A stretch of 64,000 nucleotides of DNA from Pyronema omphalodes (GCA_024516155.1 JAJJXM010000016.1:372001-436000); one strand, 5' to 3'. Positions 34,151-46,256 are shown, counted from the first letter of the stretch. Notes: generated by a model not told the origin, from the sequence alone. Made by a program: numbers and translations.

Positions 34151-37100
34151 CTACGCAGCGGCCCTAACCTGTGCTGGTGCGTTTGCTGGGGGGTCAATAT
34201 CCATTTTCATCAGTTCGTCATCATCGGAATAATCATAATCCTCATCGGGACCATTTCCACCATTTCCTCCATTTCCTCCATTTCCTCCGTTTCCTCCGTT
34301 TCCTCCGTTTCCATCACCCCCCCTTCCACCCCCACTTCCACCCCCACTTCCATCTTCCCTTCCATCTTCCCTTTCTCCATCCACTTTGTCCAACCCAACC
34401 TTCATTTTCCTCTGATGTTCTTCCAATTCCTGTATAGTCCAAGTACTAATACCATCCTTCTCCTCCATTTTCTGGGCCATAGTTCTCAAAAACTTTTTAC
34501 CCGCGGCAATAGCCATATCAGTGGACATATTGGTATCACTTTCCATCATAGCCTGATTAATCCATCTCGGTAACTGATTTCTTTTTCTCTGGTATCTTTT
34601 ATCAGCCAGGACCATTATACCATAATCATCTTTTCCGCGGAGAACACGACCAAGACATTGAGCAGCATGACGCATTGCATCAAAGGATAAGAAATCATTT
34701 TCCTTGATCCTAAAGTTTTCGCGAAGAAATTCTAGTCGTGCTTTAAGAATACGGGATTCTGTGTATTGATACGGAATTCCGATACATAATACAGTTCGTC
34801 CGTAGTGATGGTCGAAATCTATTCCTTCGCTAACTTTACCGCGTGCTACACAAAGCATAACGGCCCCTCGACCGTTGCTACAGGCTGTACGGTAGGTTTC
34901 TAGTGCTAGGGAGGTTTCTTGGGAATCGGGGGTTTCCACTAGGAGAAGCTTGTATTTCCAGACTTCATCGAGGATTCCCATGCCTTGCCACATGGAAATG
35001 ATGGATTCCATGTAAAGATATGACGGGAAGAAAACTACCATTCCATCTGGGGTGATTTTCGAAAATTCGATTAAGATGTTTCCATAGTTTCTGACAACTG
35101 AGGGGTCGTTTCGGATTTCAAACCGGGAGGAAATGGCGACTTGATCACTTCCTCTGGTGATAATCAAAGGAAGGAAGGAGCGACGGGCAAGGGTCATGGT
35201 GTAGGACTCTTGAACTACCGTGTCGAATTGTAACATTCTGGGATACATTTCCAGGGGGGAAATGGTACCACTGGTAATGATGACTGAGGAGAACCGGTCA
35301 AAGACGGGTTTAATGGCGATTGAGGCGTCGAGACAGGTGTAGTGTAACACCGGGTTTGGTACTTTGGCGGCTTCAGATTCAAAGGGTTCGAGGATTAGAA
35401 GGAATCCTTTTTCGTAGGTGGCTACCAGCGTGGCGAAGGTGGCGACTTCTTGCAGAGGGAGGTAGTCCTCGACATTTGCCAGCTCTAGAGTGCGGACTAA
35501 GGATTGTAGACGCTCGGCACAGAAGCGGAGGGGTTTGCGCTCAATATAGGTGAGGTCCTTGAGATGCTTCAAGAATGATGCAGGCGTCTCAGAAATGACG
35601 TGGAGGACTTTCATACGAGTCTTTTTAAGAACCATCAGCATAATTCCGAGTGACATATCCTGAATGGGAGAATCTTACCTTAAGGTACTCCACAAACCTT
35701 TTCAAGAACGCAACAAAGTGTTCCGCTCTTCTAATATTTCCGGGCACTGCCTCCTTTAACAAATCATCCGGCAATACCGGATTTGTCATGAAGCTCTCCT
35801 CCGCTTCTCTCCTCTCCTCCTCTTCCCGTAGTCCATCTACTAATTTCTGGTACTCGTTCTGCAGTTTCGTAGCATCGGATGCCTTCATTTCTGTAATCTT
35901 CTTCTCGAGATTACTTGCCCCACGGGCAGCCTTTCGAAGGGAATCTTCGGTAAGGTCGATCGATAAAGACTCGATGCATACGTTATCGATGTTGTGGGCT
36001 TCGTCAAAGACTACAATACAGTCTTTCGAGAACTCTTTGGAGACACGATCGGCAATTTTTGGGTCCAGAAGGTAGTGGTAGGAGTAAATGATAACGTTGC
36101 AGAAGGGCATCTGATGGTGACGGGATTAGTAAGGAGGAAACTGAGAAGGGAGGAGGAGAGCATACCATGCGCCGTGCACTAAAGTACGGACACTGTGTAG
36201 TCTTCTCGCAATACTTCATTAGAGAATCGAAGGTGTAGACACCGGGCGGCACAAGGTTATGAGGTTCGAGTAAATCCAAATTCTAGCACTTCTGTCAGCA
36301 ATTCCACTCTTGAACCTCTCAATTCCTCACTCCAGGAAACTCGTCTACGATATCTCCATTCCTCCATAGCACCCGGGAGCAGCAACTCACATCATGATAA
36401 ACACACAACTCGACATCCTCTCCTCTTTCCTTCTTCTCCTTCACAAACCCCGCCGTCATACTTCTACACCTAGCATCTACAATCTCTCCTCTCTTTTCCC
36501 TTTTCACACTCGGATGCAGACACAAATTCTTCCTACTAGTTAACCCCAAACCCCTAAACTCCTCCACATAACCAAGTTCTTTAGCACGATACGCCATCAA
36601 TGCTTTAAGCTCTGCCAACGCTTTTTCAATCTCTGACATGGTACGAGAACAGTAGATAAGTTTCCGAGGCTCAGGGAAGGATAGCTGGTAGGCGACGATT
36701 AAAGAGAGTAGAGAAACGGTTTTGCCGGTTCCGGAAGGCATCTCTAATACGCAGTGTCCACCCGCATCTAGGGTACGCTTGAGATCCGTCATGTAGCTAA
36801 GAACGTCAGCGTAGGCTCATGACTCGGGAGTGGTAGGTATAGCTGTGGTCATCGTAGGTGCCATCGTAGCAGTGGAAACGGTGCAGGTAGAAAGCAGAAA
36901 CAGCAACAGCCGTATCCGCAGCCGTGAAAGCCAGCCAGTTCAGGTAATCTGCCCATCGAAGTAATTCGCAAGATATACATACGCATACTGTTCTATCCCT
37001 CAGTTAGCCTTTTCCATTCTCCAACATCTCCAGCATTTCCACCAGCTCCCATAACTCCAACCTCTCCCCCAAGGGATAAAACTAACCAGGATAAATCTTC

Positions 37101-37342
37101 GGATATGGAAACAGAACTTCCAGATCACTATTGGTTTTTATTTCATCGATTAGCTTTCCTCTTCTTCAGTCCTGTCATAGCTCCGCTCAATCCCCCATAG
37201 CTCCTCCATTGCTCCTCTCAATCAGCCATAGCTTGCCGTAGCCCCCTCATAGCCCTGTCATAGCACCTATAGCTCCCCATAACTCCGCGTAACCCTAGAA
37301 TCTTGAAATGCTGGATATAACATACTCGATTTTGAACCTCAT
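34151..37342 (-). CDS. RAD3: TFIIH helicase XPD/RAD3
   Basis: Seven exons: 37342-37326 (17 nt), 37127-37087 (41 nt), 36992-36983 (10 nt), 36796-36391, 36282-36166, 36110-35679 and 35620-34151. They give 830 codons plus stop. The short exons spell MRFKIDDLEVLFPYPKIYP, then EQYAYM, matching the conserved XPD N-terminus. Walker A is MPSGTGKT, the DEAH box is FDEAHNID, and the four Fe-S cysteines lie in KNLC, DARC, ELCVYHD and QCPYFSAR. Helicase motif VI is QCLGRVLRGKDDYG. XPD is the 5'-3' helicase of TFIIH, needed for nucleotide excision repair and structurally for Pol II initiation. The protein is longer than the usual 760-800 residues because of a Gly/Asn repeat near the C-terminus. Confidence 0.95.
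34255..34320 (-). repeat. Coding 9-bp repeat in XPD tail (GGN)n
   Basis: About seven GGN tripeptide units, in DNA CCATTTCCT/CCGTTTCCT, near the XPD C-terminus, followed by an acidic YSDDDELMKMDID segment. Confidence 0.85.
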
Positions 37343-38007
37343 GATGACAGTGGTGGTGGTGGTGGTGGTGGCAGCGGCGGGGTATTGGTGTGGTTATTCG
37401 TTCTTTTGTCCGTTCGTTCGTTCGTTCGTTCGTTCAGTTAGCGAATTTTGAAGTCGAGTAAGTTCGTTGGGTTCGTGAAGTTCGTTTGTTGAGTTCGTTC
37501 GATTGATCCAGGCCCACGACTCAAGAAGTTGGTTGCGACGTGACGTGACGTGATATGCGTGATATGCGTGACACGCCGGAGACGCGACGGGGATGGTGTA
37601 TAGTGCAACCGTAATGCGCATGCGGCATGCTTCTCGCGCCCTTTAGCGGCAGTTGTTCGTAGTTCCTGGTATGTACATACTTGTCGCCATCACTACTCTT
37701 CAGTAATGTTCACGACAACAGACTTGAGGAGACTTGAGGAGATTATTTAACAACCCCAAATGAGTGTGAATATATCCGTATAATAAACTCTCCAGGTGTC
37801 TATGAATCGATACCGTATCGTGGAGTAAATTCTCGTGGTGATATCCAAATATCCATTTCGAAAAAATATTAAACATGCATTTTCACCATAATTCTTCTTT
37901 TCCCTTATTTCAACAACCGCCAAAAAAAACCCCGATTGGAAGAATTTTTACTTAAGCAGAATGAAACCGTTTAGCTATATTTTGTAATGCTATAGTAATG
38001 CTACAAT

Positions 38008-38058
38008 ATGGATATGGATATGGATATGGATATGGATATGGATATGGATATAGATATG
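38008..38058. repeat. GGATAT hexanucleotide repeat
   Basis: About eight GGATAT units, the last ones degenerate. Confidence 0.9.
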
Positions 38059-38119
38059 CATTTCGATATGAATTGTCTTCTAAGTTCTATATAGAAAAAG
38101 AAAAGACCATCTTGGTCTG

Positions 38120-38262
38120 GAAAACAGAAAAAACAGAAAAAACAGAAAAAACAGAAAAAACAGAAAAAACAGAAAAAACAGAAAAAACAGAAAAAACAGA
38201 AAAAACAGAAAAAACACAAAAAACAGAAAAAACATAAAAAACATAAAAAACATAAAAAGAAT
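38120..38262. repeat. 9-bp CAGAAAAAA array
   Basis: About 12 CAGAAAAAA units followed by CATAAAAAA variants. A plus-strand (EKT)n frame and minus-strand (FCF)n frame across it are repeat artefacts. Confidence 0.9.
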
Positions 38263-38414
38263 AAAGGAAAGAAAAGAAAGGAAAGAAAGGAAAGAAATAG
38301 ATTATCATTATCATTTATAACAACGATAATTTACCCCTCCATAATACGATATCGACCCATGGGTGGTCCTAAGCCCTTTTCCATGCCTCAAGTTTTTGCG
38401 GTGTAGCTAGATAT

Positions 38415-38446
<32 letters not shown>

Positions 38447-39000
38447 GTTAACCATTAACCCCTTCCCTTCAGTAGACTGATTATTCTATTGAAGCAATCT
38501 TACGGATTGATATGATTGTTGATATGTTTATTACTTTTGATGGATTGGATTTTATGGGGATGTAGGTATTGAGATGGGGGTTTGTGGGATGTTATTGCTA
38601 CTGCTGCTGCTGCTGCTGGGTATAGTTTTCAGGGGGGTTGTGATGGATTATGATGGCTTATGATGGCTTATCTTTTGCGTGTTGTTTGTTCATGTTTTAA
38701 TGTTGTTATTCTGTTGGCCTGTTGTGCTTTTTGAAATGCTATAGGCACAAGCAAGTTTTATGGGGGTTATGAGAAGACTCGGTGGGGTAGATGGTATTGA
38801 CTTTAGATGTTCAAATTTCAACTGGATACTCTGGGTATTCTGGGTATTCTTCTCGATTTCCCTCTGCACCAAAACTTACACGGCCACACCGCAATTTCCA
38901 TTCTTTGTCCAAACACCCAACTGTCCAACCAAAGAAACCAAGTCCACCATGACCACAGCTAACCAATTTCCAATGTACTCTCAATTCCCCGTCCAATTTG

Positions 39001-39684
39001 TTACTTCCTTCCACCCTCATCCCCATCCTCACTTCCATCCCTTGGTCTTGTCGAGGTGATATCATTCAGCTCCTGTGCTTCCTGATCAAACTCAATCTCA
39101 TCCTCCGCCACCGGTTGGTAAGTGGATCTAGCTAGACGTCTACGATCCAACATTCTCTTGTGGTACCAGATACATAATAGTATTCCCAGTCCGCTTCCGA
39201 TAAGGTTCGCTAGAATGTCGAAAATGTCGAAAGCGCGAGTCTGTGTAGTAAATAGGTATGGTATGAGTTTGTGGGTTCTGGATGGAAAATAGAGAGACCA
39301 AGAGAGACATCTGGTTACGTACTGTGACAACGCTTTGTAGGAATTCACTACCGATACCTCCGATTAAGGTACAGACCACGAGGGTAAAGTTTAAAACACG
39401 CCGGCGGGTGGTGTCAAGGATCCAGTAGAAGCATACCTGGGAGGGGAGTAGGAGTTAGTAGCTGGAGCTGTGGGATAAGTCTAGGGAATGGCTAATTACT
39501 GTGAGTATGAAAAAGGTAAAGAAGTGTAGGAATTTGTCGTTGATGGGAACTTGGAGAGTGGAGAGACCGAGGTAGGCGGCTATTAGGAGGAGGATGAAGA
39601 AGGTGACAGCGAAGGGGAGCCGGATTCTAGGATGGTGTTAGTGTACAGAAAGGGAGAAGAGCTTCTAGAAGTGACTTGCCTCAT
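39001..39684 (-). CDS. VanZ-like family membrane protein
   Basis: Four exons, 39684-39680, 39626-39500, 39436-39323 and 39240-39001, close to 161 codons plus stop. The coding start is only ATGAG before an intron with a GC donor (GCAAGT), a CTAAC branch point and a TAG acceptor. Hydrophobic segments lie at FAVTFFILLLIAAYLGL, the FFTFFIL/CFYWI part, NFTLVVCTLIGGIGSEFLQS and ILANLIGSGLGILLCIW. The motifs NDKFLHFFTFF, SEFLQS and RAFDIFDILAN match the VanZ-like fold (DK..HF, E..Q, D..D..AN). The tail is acidic and soluble. VanZ-like proteins are small integral membrane proteins of unknown role in fungi. SPT7 is divergent to the right. Confidence 0.78.
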
Positions 39685-40562
39685 GGCTGCTGCTGGGGGG
39701 AGCTGTGGTTACAGGCGTGCGAGTGGTGGGAATGGCTGGTAAGAGCTGTCTGGCTTGGTGGTGGGGGGGTTGCTGGGGGGTGCTGCTGGTGGTGCTGCTG
39801 CTGCTGGCGGTGCTGTTTCTGGTGCTCGTCGATGCTGGATGCTGCCTGTTGGATTCTGCCTGCTGCGTGCTGATGCGTGGAAGGACGGTAGAAGACTGAT
39901 GGAAGCTCGAAGCTCACGGCCTCTGGCTCATCGGTGATCAAAGAAGAATAGCGAGCGGGTGAAGCGGAAGGGATGGGAATGACGGCAGATTGTCATGACT
40001 GTACGTAGAAATGAGTGAGTATTTTGGTAGAAATGACAAAAGAAGATGATCAATATAGCAATTATAATAACAGACTCATCTCAGCAGTCATAAAAATCAT
40101 CAGAAAATAAAAATAAAAAGTCAATTCCAATAAACAACTCTCAGCCTCTACTCAACCCATCCCATCCCATCCCCTCCCCACAGCCGCCAGCAGCTCCCCG
40201 CCGCGCCGCTCTCTATACCCTGTCACAAGCGCAACAACACCTACCCAACAGCAACAGCAACCACCACCGCAACCACCGCAACCACCGCAACCACCGATAC
40301 TCATCCAACCACCCCAGCTACTTAGGTACACCTGACTAAGCCGACTTCGATCACTACACGACAAGACGACACCCCTTCCCCGCGAAATTCACTGTCTTTC
40401 TTTTGCTTCGCAATCAACCCGCTTTCCAAATCTCCCTCTCCCTCTCCCTTCGGGTTGCTGTCGCAAAGCTCGGGCTATGACCCGAGCCGCTTGATATCGC
40501 TCTGACGTCCCCATTCGCGTCAGACCCGAACTATCCCAAACCACCCCCCCTGTGTATAAATC
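39685..40562. promoter_or_regulatory. Divergent promoter region, VanZ-like gene / SPT7
   Basis: 878 bp between two diverging starts. It holds a GGTGCTGCTG/TGCTGGATGCTG repeat (39770-39870), GCAACCACC repeats (40258-40300) and a C/T-rich block before SPT7. I see no gene. Confidence 0.5.
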
Positions 40563-43500
40563 ATGTCTTCATTGCCTCCCTCAACATGGCAGCGCTTACA
40601 GTCCTCCCGAGAAGACGCCCAGAACCGCGCTGACCGTACGCGAACAATGTCGGCCGACGAAAATGGCGATGCCGCCGACAAAGAAGAACAGCCCGACCCC
40701 ATGGTGACCGCCTTCAACGAGAGATTTCAACTTTTCGAGAAAGCCATACCTGTTCTATTTCGCTCGGATCACCCATGTTGCGCCGCGCCAGAGCTAGACC
40801 TTGCCTTGTTGGATATTGACGATGACGAAGAAGGCACCAATAACCACCAAAACCACCGACATGACGAAACCACCCCTAAACAATCTACCACTGCGGCTGT
40901 GCGCGTAGAAGACGATGATTATGATTTCGACGAAGAAGATGATGAACCGCCTCCGAAGAAACCCGCCACTCCACCACTCGAGCCTTCAGCACCTCAATCG
41001 TCGGGATCGCCGGCAAAGGAGACTAAGGTGATTGCGGTAACAAGAGCAAAGCTCGAGGCTGACCGCAAGGCTGCCGAGGAGGCAGCAAAGCGTGCCTTTC
41101 ATACTACATTCTTCACTCTAGAAACTGATCGCGATGCCATGCTCGAGCAGCAAAAATTGGACGAGTCGGATCGCCAAGTCAATGCTGAAGCAAATGCTGC
41201 CCAGGAAGCGCAGCCGGGAAAGCTCGCAAATGCCAATTTAGGCGCTTCAAGCTTGACCTTGAAGCATTTGATTGCGCGAATCGACGCGACCCGAGAGAGG
41301 GTTAAAATTTCCGACACAGAGCTCAGGAATTTAATGGCAGAGGTTCGAAAGAACAGATCCAAATGGGCTAGCGAGGATAAAATTGGACAAGAAGAGCTTT
41401 ATGAAGCTGCGGAAAAGGTTGTGCTAGAGCTTCGAGCAAATACGGAGCATTCAACAGCATTTTTGAATAGGGTTAATAAGAGAGAGGCACCGGATTACTA
41501 TCAGAGTGAGACCTCTCTGAATATACCAGTGCTAAGCATTGGCTAACATATGTTTGCAGTTATTAAACAACCCATGGACCTTGGAACCGTAATGAAGAAG
41601 CTAAAACAACATCAGTACAAGAGCAAAAAGGAATTTGTTGATGACCTTAATCTTATCTGGGCCAACTGTCTAAAATACAATGCCGACCCAAGCCACTTTT
41701 TACGAAAACATGCCAAGGCAATGCAAAAGATTACGGCCGGTTTGGAGCCATTAATACCAGACATTGTCATTCGGGATCGTGCAGATGTAGAGGCAGAAGA
41801 GGCTGGAATAGTCGACGCAGACGCCGAAGGCGAGAGTGACGATGGTGATTATCCGCCGGTGCTGCATTCTATAGTGTATTTCTCTAACTTCTTATAGAAC
41901 CATTAATGTCCTCGCGAGGCCGTAAAGCACCTGGAACTAAAAAGTCCCGTAAAGGCGCTGCCCCTCAACCTAGAGAAGGCACCCCCGATGTCAAGCCACC
42001 CGTCGTAAATCTCATCCGCGCAGAATCAAATCCTCCTGGCTACCACAACGACAGCCAAATTACGAATAATGGTTTCCTTACTCCTACTGGCGGTACACCG
42101 GTACCTAACGGAGTCGCCAACTCAATCCAACTAGATATGGAACATGATAAAATTGACGACGATGACAAAGACCCCGAATATCAAGCGTGGAAGAAAATCA
42201 CCAAGAAGGGTAGAGCCAAAGTCGCCGTAAGCTTAAACTGTACTATCATTTTGGTGACAATTATTGACAATTTTTCAGAGTGAGAGACATAGACTTTTTG
42301 GCCGGACCAACAGGCTCAACCCGGACGAGCCGGCTTTAATAAGATCCCGCACTGGTATGGCTCGACAGATCAAGAACTTTACGCGGCACGTTAGGGGAAT
42401 CGAAGACGAAGAAGACCCCTTGATGATCAACGAAGAAGAAGAAGCCGAGGGAATCCTTCTCCCGGACTATTACCACCCTGAAGCCTTGGTCCCGGAGATT
42501 CCTTGGCGTACAATTTGGGCCAACGATGAAGGCGAAGTTGAAATGCCGGACGAAACCTTGAGGCTGGCTCCAAGAGGAATGTTTGTCCAGCCTCCTTCGG
42601 AGCTTAGTAAGAGGATAGATGCGAATATCAAGCAAATGCAAGAAACACGAAAGGTTTGCTCAAAGATTACGGTTATCAAACAGATGCAAGTGCAGACTCA
42701 GGTATGCATATTTACGTCCTCCTTGGCGCAATTTTTAATGACTAACAATTACCACAGATGTACGCAAACCAATTTACCAAATACGACCCTAAGGAGTTCG
42801 TAGAAAAAGATGTAGACGACTTTGTTATTTCAGACAATGGTCCAGTCATGTGCCCTGATGTAGCCAGAGCTGCTTTCCAGAGATCTATTGGAAAAATATT
42901 TTACCACGCTGGATTCGAAGAGTTCCAACCTACCGCCATAGATGCTGTTACAGATATCGCCATCGACTACTTTCACAAAATTGGAAAGACCTTGATGACA
43001 TATCATGAGGCTCCTCAGCATGAGCGAAAGTTTGAACCAGAGGTACTTATTTTTATTCCCCTCCAACCCTGGGGTCTCTCCAACTGACAACCTCTAGGAA
43101 ATACTCCTCCACACCCTCACTGAAACCGGTGCCGATCTGGACTCCCTCGATTTCTACCTCCGAGACGACGTCGAGCGCCTGGGTACCAAGTTGAACAATT
43201 TGCACGAACGCATGAAGTCTCACCTTGCCGACTTATTGCGACCCGCTCTCGCCGACACCACCGGAGACGACACCAACTTCCACGACGGCAGTGAACAATT
43301 CGTCGGTGGTGATTTCGCAGAAGACATCGGAGACGATTTCTTCGGCTTCAAGGAACTCGGTTTGGACAAAGAATACGGTCTCGCTTCATTATCTGTTCCT
43401 TTACATCTTCTACAAAGTCGTATGCATAACGCCTATCAACCGGCATCTTCAAGCAACGCAACAGCAGCCGATGGACACAAGCCCCCTCCTCCCTTTGAAC

Positions 43501-43844
43501 CCGTCACAGCAGAATTAATTAAACAACAAGTCGGAATCGTTCAAAACTTCTTCCTTGCAAAACTTCATGCAAATGGTGATTTACCATTGGTTGAAGATGA
43601 GGATTTACCCGTTAAGCAAAGACCCCCGAAACCTAGATTACCACCAACGGGAAAAATTACGGTGCCGAGAAAAAGACCACTCTCCGGTCAGGGCCAGGGA
43701 AGTAAGAAGAAAAAGAAACCGGATCCTGCCCCTGCTCCGGCTCCTTCGGCTTCAAGTAAAAAGTCGGAGAAAATGGAAAGAACCCTAAGTAAACAATCGG
43801 ATGAAGGCGCCGGAATGATGAGTCCTGAAAGCTTGGTGGCTTAG
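40563..43844 (+). CDS. SPT7: SAGA complex subunit SPT7 (bromodomain + histone fold)
   Basis: Six exons, 40563-41505, 41560-41844, 41898-42226, 42279-42701, 42758-43042 and 43098-43844, close to 1003 codons plus stop. A bromodomain (about 285-390) carries [20 protein letters not shown] and WANCLKYN with the acetyl-lysine-binding Asn. The [13 protein letters not shown] segment follows, and a histone-fold region (about 697-750; [20 protein letters not shown]) pairs with Ada1/Taf10 in yeast. The C-terminal part is Lys/Pro-rich and ends PESLVA. Spt7 is a scaffold of the SAGA coactivator in the nucleus. The intron at 41845-41897 has a GTGATT donor, chosen because it restores the conserved [11 protein letters not shown]. 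The frame continues open for 243 codons after the stop. Confidence 0.93.
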
Positions 43845-43964
43845 GAGGCCGTGGTAATGGCTGGTGTGGAAATGGAATCTGCTGAGCTGCTGGAACCGGA
43901 GCTGTTGGAACTGCGAGAGGAGAGGGAACAGAAGGAACTGCGAGAGGAGATGGAACTGCGAGAG

Positions 43965-44135
43965 GAGAGGGAACCGGAGCTGTTGGAACCGGAGCTGTTG
44001 GAACCGGAGCTGTTGGAACCGGAGCTGTTGGAACCGGAGCTGTTGGAACCGGAGCTGTTGGAACTGGAGCTGTTGGAACCGGAGCTGTTGGAACCGGAGC
44101 TGTTGGAACCGGAGCTGTTGGAACCGGAACAGAAG
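43965..44135. repeat. 15-bp minisatellite GAACCGGAGCTGTTG
   Basis: About 11 nearly perfect units (one with GAACTG). The plus strand reads (ELLEP)n and the minus strand reads (PTAPV)n; all frames stay open because the unit has no stop. Confidence 0.92.
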
Positions 44136-44371
44136 GAACAGGAACAGAAGGAACAGAAGGAACAGGAACAGGAAGAAGAAGGAGAAGAAGAAGTTGTACG
44201 AAGGGGACAGATAATAACAAGAGAAAGGGAAAAAGGAAAAGCTGTACTCGTGGAATCTGATGAATCTGATGAATATGATGATCTCGATGAATCAGATGAA
44301 TCAAATGAACTAGATGAATCAGATGAAGATTATGCAATTGAAGAACCTGATTCGGATAAAGAAACTGAGGC

Positions 44372-44570
44372 GAACCGTGGAAGCCGTGGAAGCCGTGGAA
44401 GCCGTGGAAGCCGTAGAAGTAGCCGAAGCCGTGGCCGTGGAAGCCGAAGCCGTGGAAGTAGCCGGAGCCGTGGAAGCCGTAGAGGCAGTCGAAGCAGCCG
44501 AAGCAGCCGTGGAAGCCGAAGCCGTGGAAGCCGTAGAGGTAGTCGAGGTAGTCGAGGTAACCGCAGCAAC
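44372..44570. repeat. 9-bp minisatellite GGAAGCCGT
   Basis: Tandem GGAAGCCGT with variants (AGTAGCCGA, AGAGGTAGT). It reads RGS/SRS-type peptide on the plus strand. Confidence 0.88.
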
Positions 44571-46039
44571 TGATGAAGCCAAAGGCGAAGCCAAAGTCGA
44601 AGCGGAAGCGGAAATCGAAGCTGAAGTAATCAGGTCCGGGTAATCAAGCAACTGGACACATAGGAAGCTGAAGGACAAATGACAAACAAACAGAAGAATA
44701 ATAGAAAACAAAAAAACATAACCTCGTTAATCTATGGACTGTAGAATAATCCTGTTTTTTTTCTTGGTTTTCTTGGTTTTGTTTTTTTCACTGGGTTTTT
44801 TCTTGTGAGGGGGTGGATATGTGAGTGATGTGATGGGGGTTGATTTCTTGTGGGGGGGTTGTGAGGGGGTTGATATGTGAGGGGTTGTGAGGGGTTGGGA
44901 TTACGGTTGTGACGGGTGTTGTGATGACGGTTTTGACTTGACTTGACTTGACTTGACGTTTTAGTTTGACTTTTTGACTTGGCTTTTGACTTGAAGTTTT
45001 GAAGTTTTGAAGGGGCGTTGGTTGGAGTTTTTGTTTTTTGTTTTGTTTTTGTTTTTTGTTTTTTGCTGGTACTTTTTTTTTCTTTTTGCTGCTACTGCTG
45101 CTTTTTTGATGCTGCTGCTGCTTTTTTGAGATTAGGTTTTGCTGCTGCTGTTGCTTTTGCTGCTTTTGCTGCTTTTGCTGGGAGGTTGAGATTGGTTTTT
45201 GCTGGGAGGCTGAGATTGGGTTTTCTTTTCTTTGTTTCCTTTCTTACTTTTGGATTTGCCTTGGGTTGGATGTAACTTGTAACTTGTAACAGAGAATTAT
45301 TTTGCTTAGTTGGCTTACTTGCTTAGTTGCTTAGTTGGCTGGTTGCTTGCTTACATAGTTGCTTGCTTGCTTGCTTGCTTGCTTGCCTAGTTGGTTCCTT
45401 ACATAGTTGCTTGGTTCCTTACATAGTTGGCTTGCTTGCTTAGTTGGTAGGTTGGTATTGCAATTAACTCCTTTTTTTATGGTCTGGGACTCTGGGTGGG
45501 CTGTTTACTTTTCCTTTTGACTTTTTGTGATTGGATTTGGGTTGGGTTGGATTAGATTGGATTTGGGTTGGATTGGATTGGATGGGCTTGGGTTGGGTTG
45601 GATTGGATTGCGTTGGATTGGATTGGCTTAGCTTAACCTTTTTATCATGCATTTCCTTTTTTTATTTATTATCAATAACCAAACCCATCACAACCGATCA
45701 CAACCAATCACTCCCTCCCTCTCAACCGTTTTTTTTTAGGTGTTTTACCACGACTCCCGGCGCCTTGACTAGATTATTCTAATTCTAGTGCATTAAACAA
45801 TAAATTCAAACCGGCTAAAATATATGGATTTTCTTGTAAAAAAAATTCAAAAAAAATTAAAAATACCCCCCCCCCCCCCCTTGCTGATGAAGAATAATGG
45901 CAATGGCATAATACTCCTTCTTGAATGAAAGATAGATAAGATGGATAAGATAGATAAGATGAGATTTCTCTGGTTTCGGGGCATGCATGTACCGGATTGG
46001 AATACAGTAGAGACGGCGGAAGGGACGGGCTGCGGACGG

Positions 46040-46256
46040 GCTATGCTGAACTATGAACTACGAACTATGAACTATGAACTATGAACTTTGAACTTTGAAC
46101 TACGAACTACGAACTACGAACTATGAACTATGAACTATGAACTACGAACTATGAACTACGAACTCTGAACTCTGAACTCTGAACTCTGAACTCTGAACTC
46201 TGAACTCTGAACTACGAACTATGAAATATGAACTCTGAACTCTGAACTACGAAACA
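46040..46256. repeat. Heptamer array GAACTAT/GAACTCT
   Basis: About 30 units of GAACTAT, GAACTAC and GAACTCT arranged in blocks of the same variant, which suggests repeated local expansion. Confidence 0.9.

Larger units (their letters stand above)
37343..39000. other. Satellite-rich spacer between XPD and VanZ-like gene
   Basis: Contains GGTGGT (37350-37370), GTTCGTTC (37400-37435), the GGATAT and CAGAAAAAA arrays listed separately, AGAT repeats (38410-38445) and CTGCTG (38600-38620). XPD promoter sequences should lie near 37350. No gene is visible; a 99-codon frame at 38760-39059 lacks any domain and runs opposite the VanZ-like gene. Confidence 0.6.

Noticed and set aside
43657..44337. Minus-strand 226-codon frame rich in PTAPV as a separate gene
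   Set aside because: It is the complement of the 15-bp minisatellite and overlaps SPT7 coding sequence antisense.
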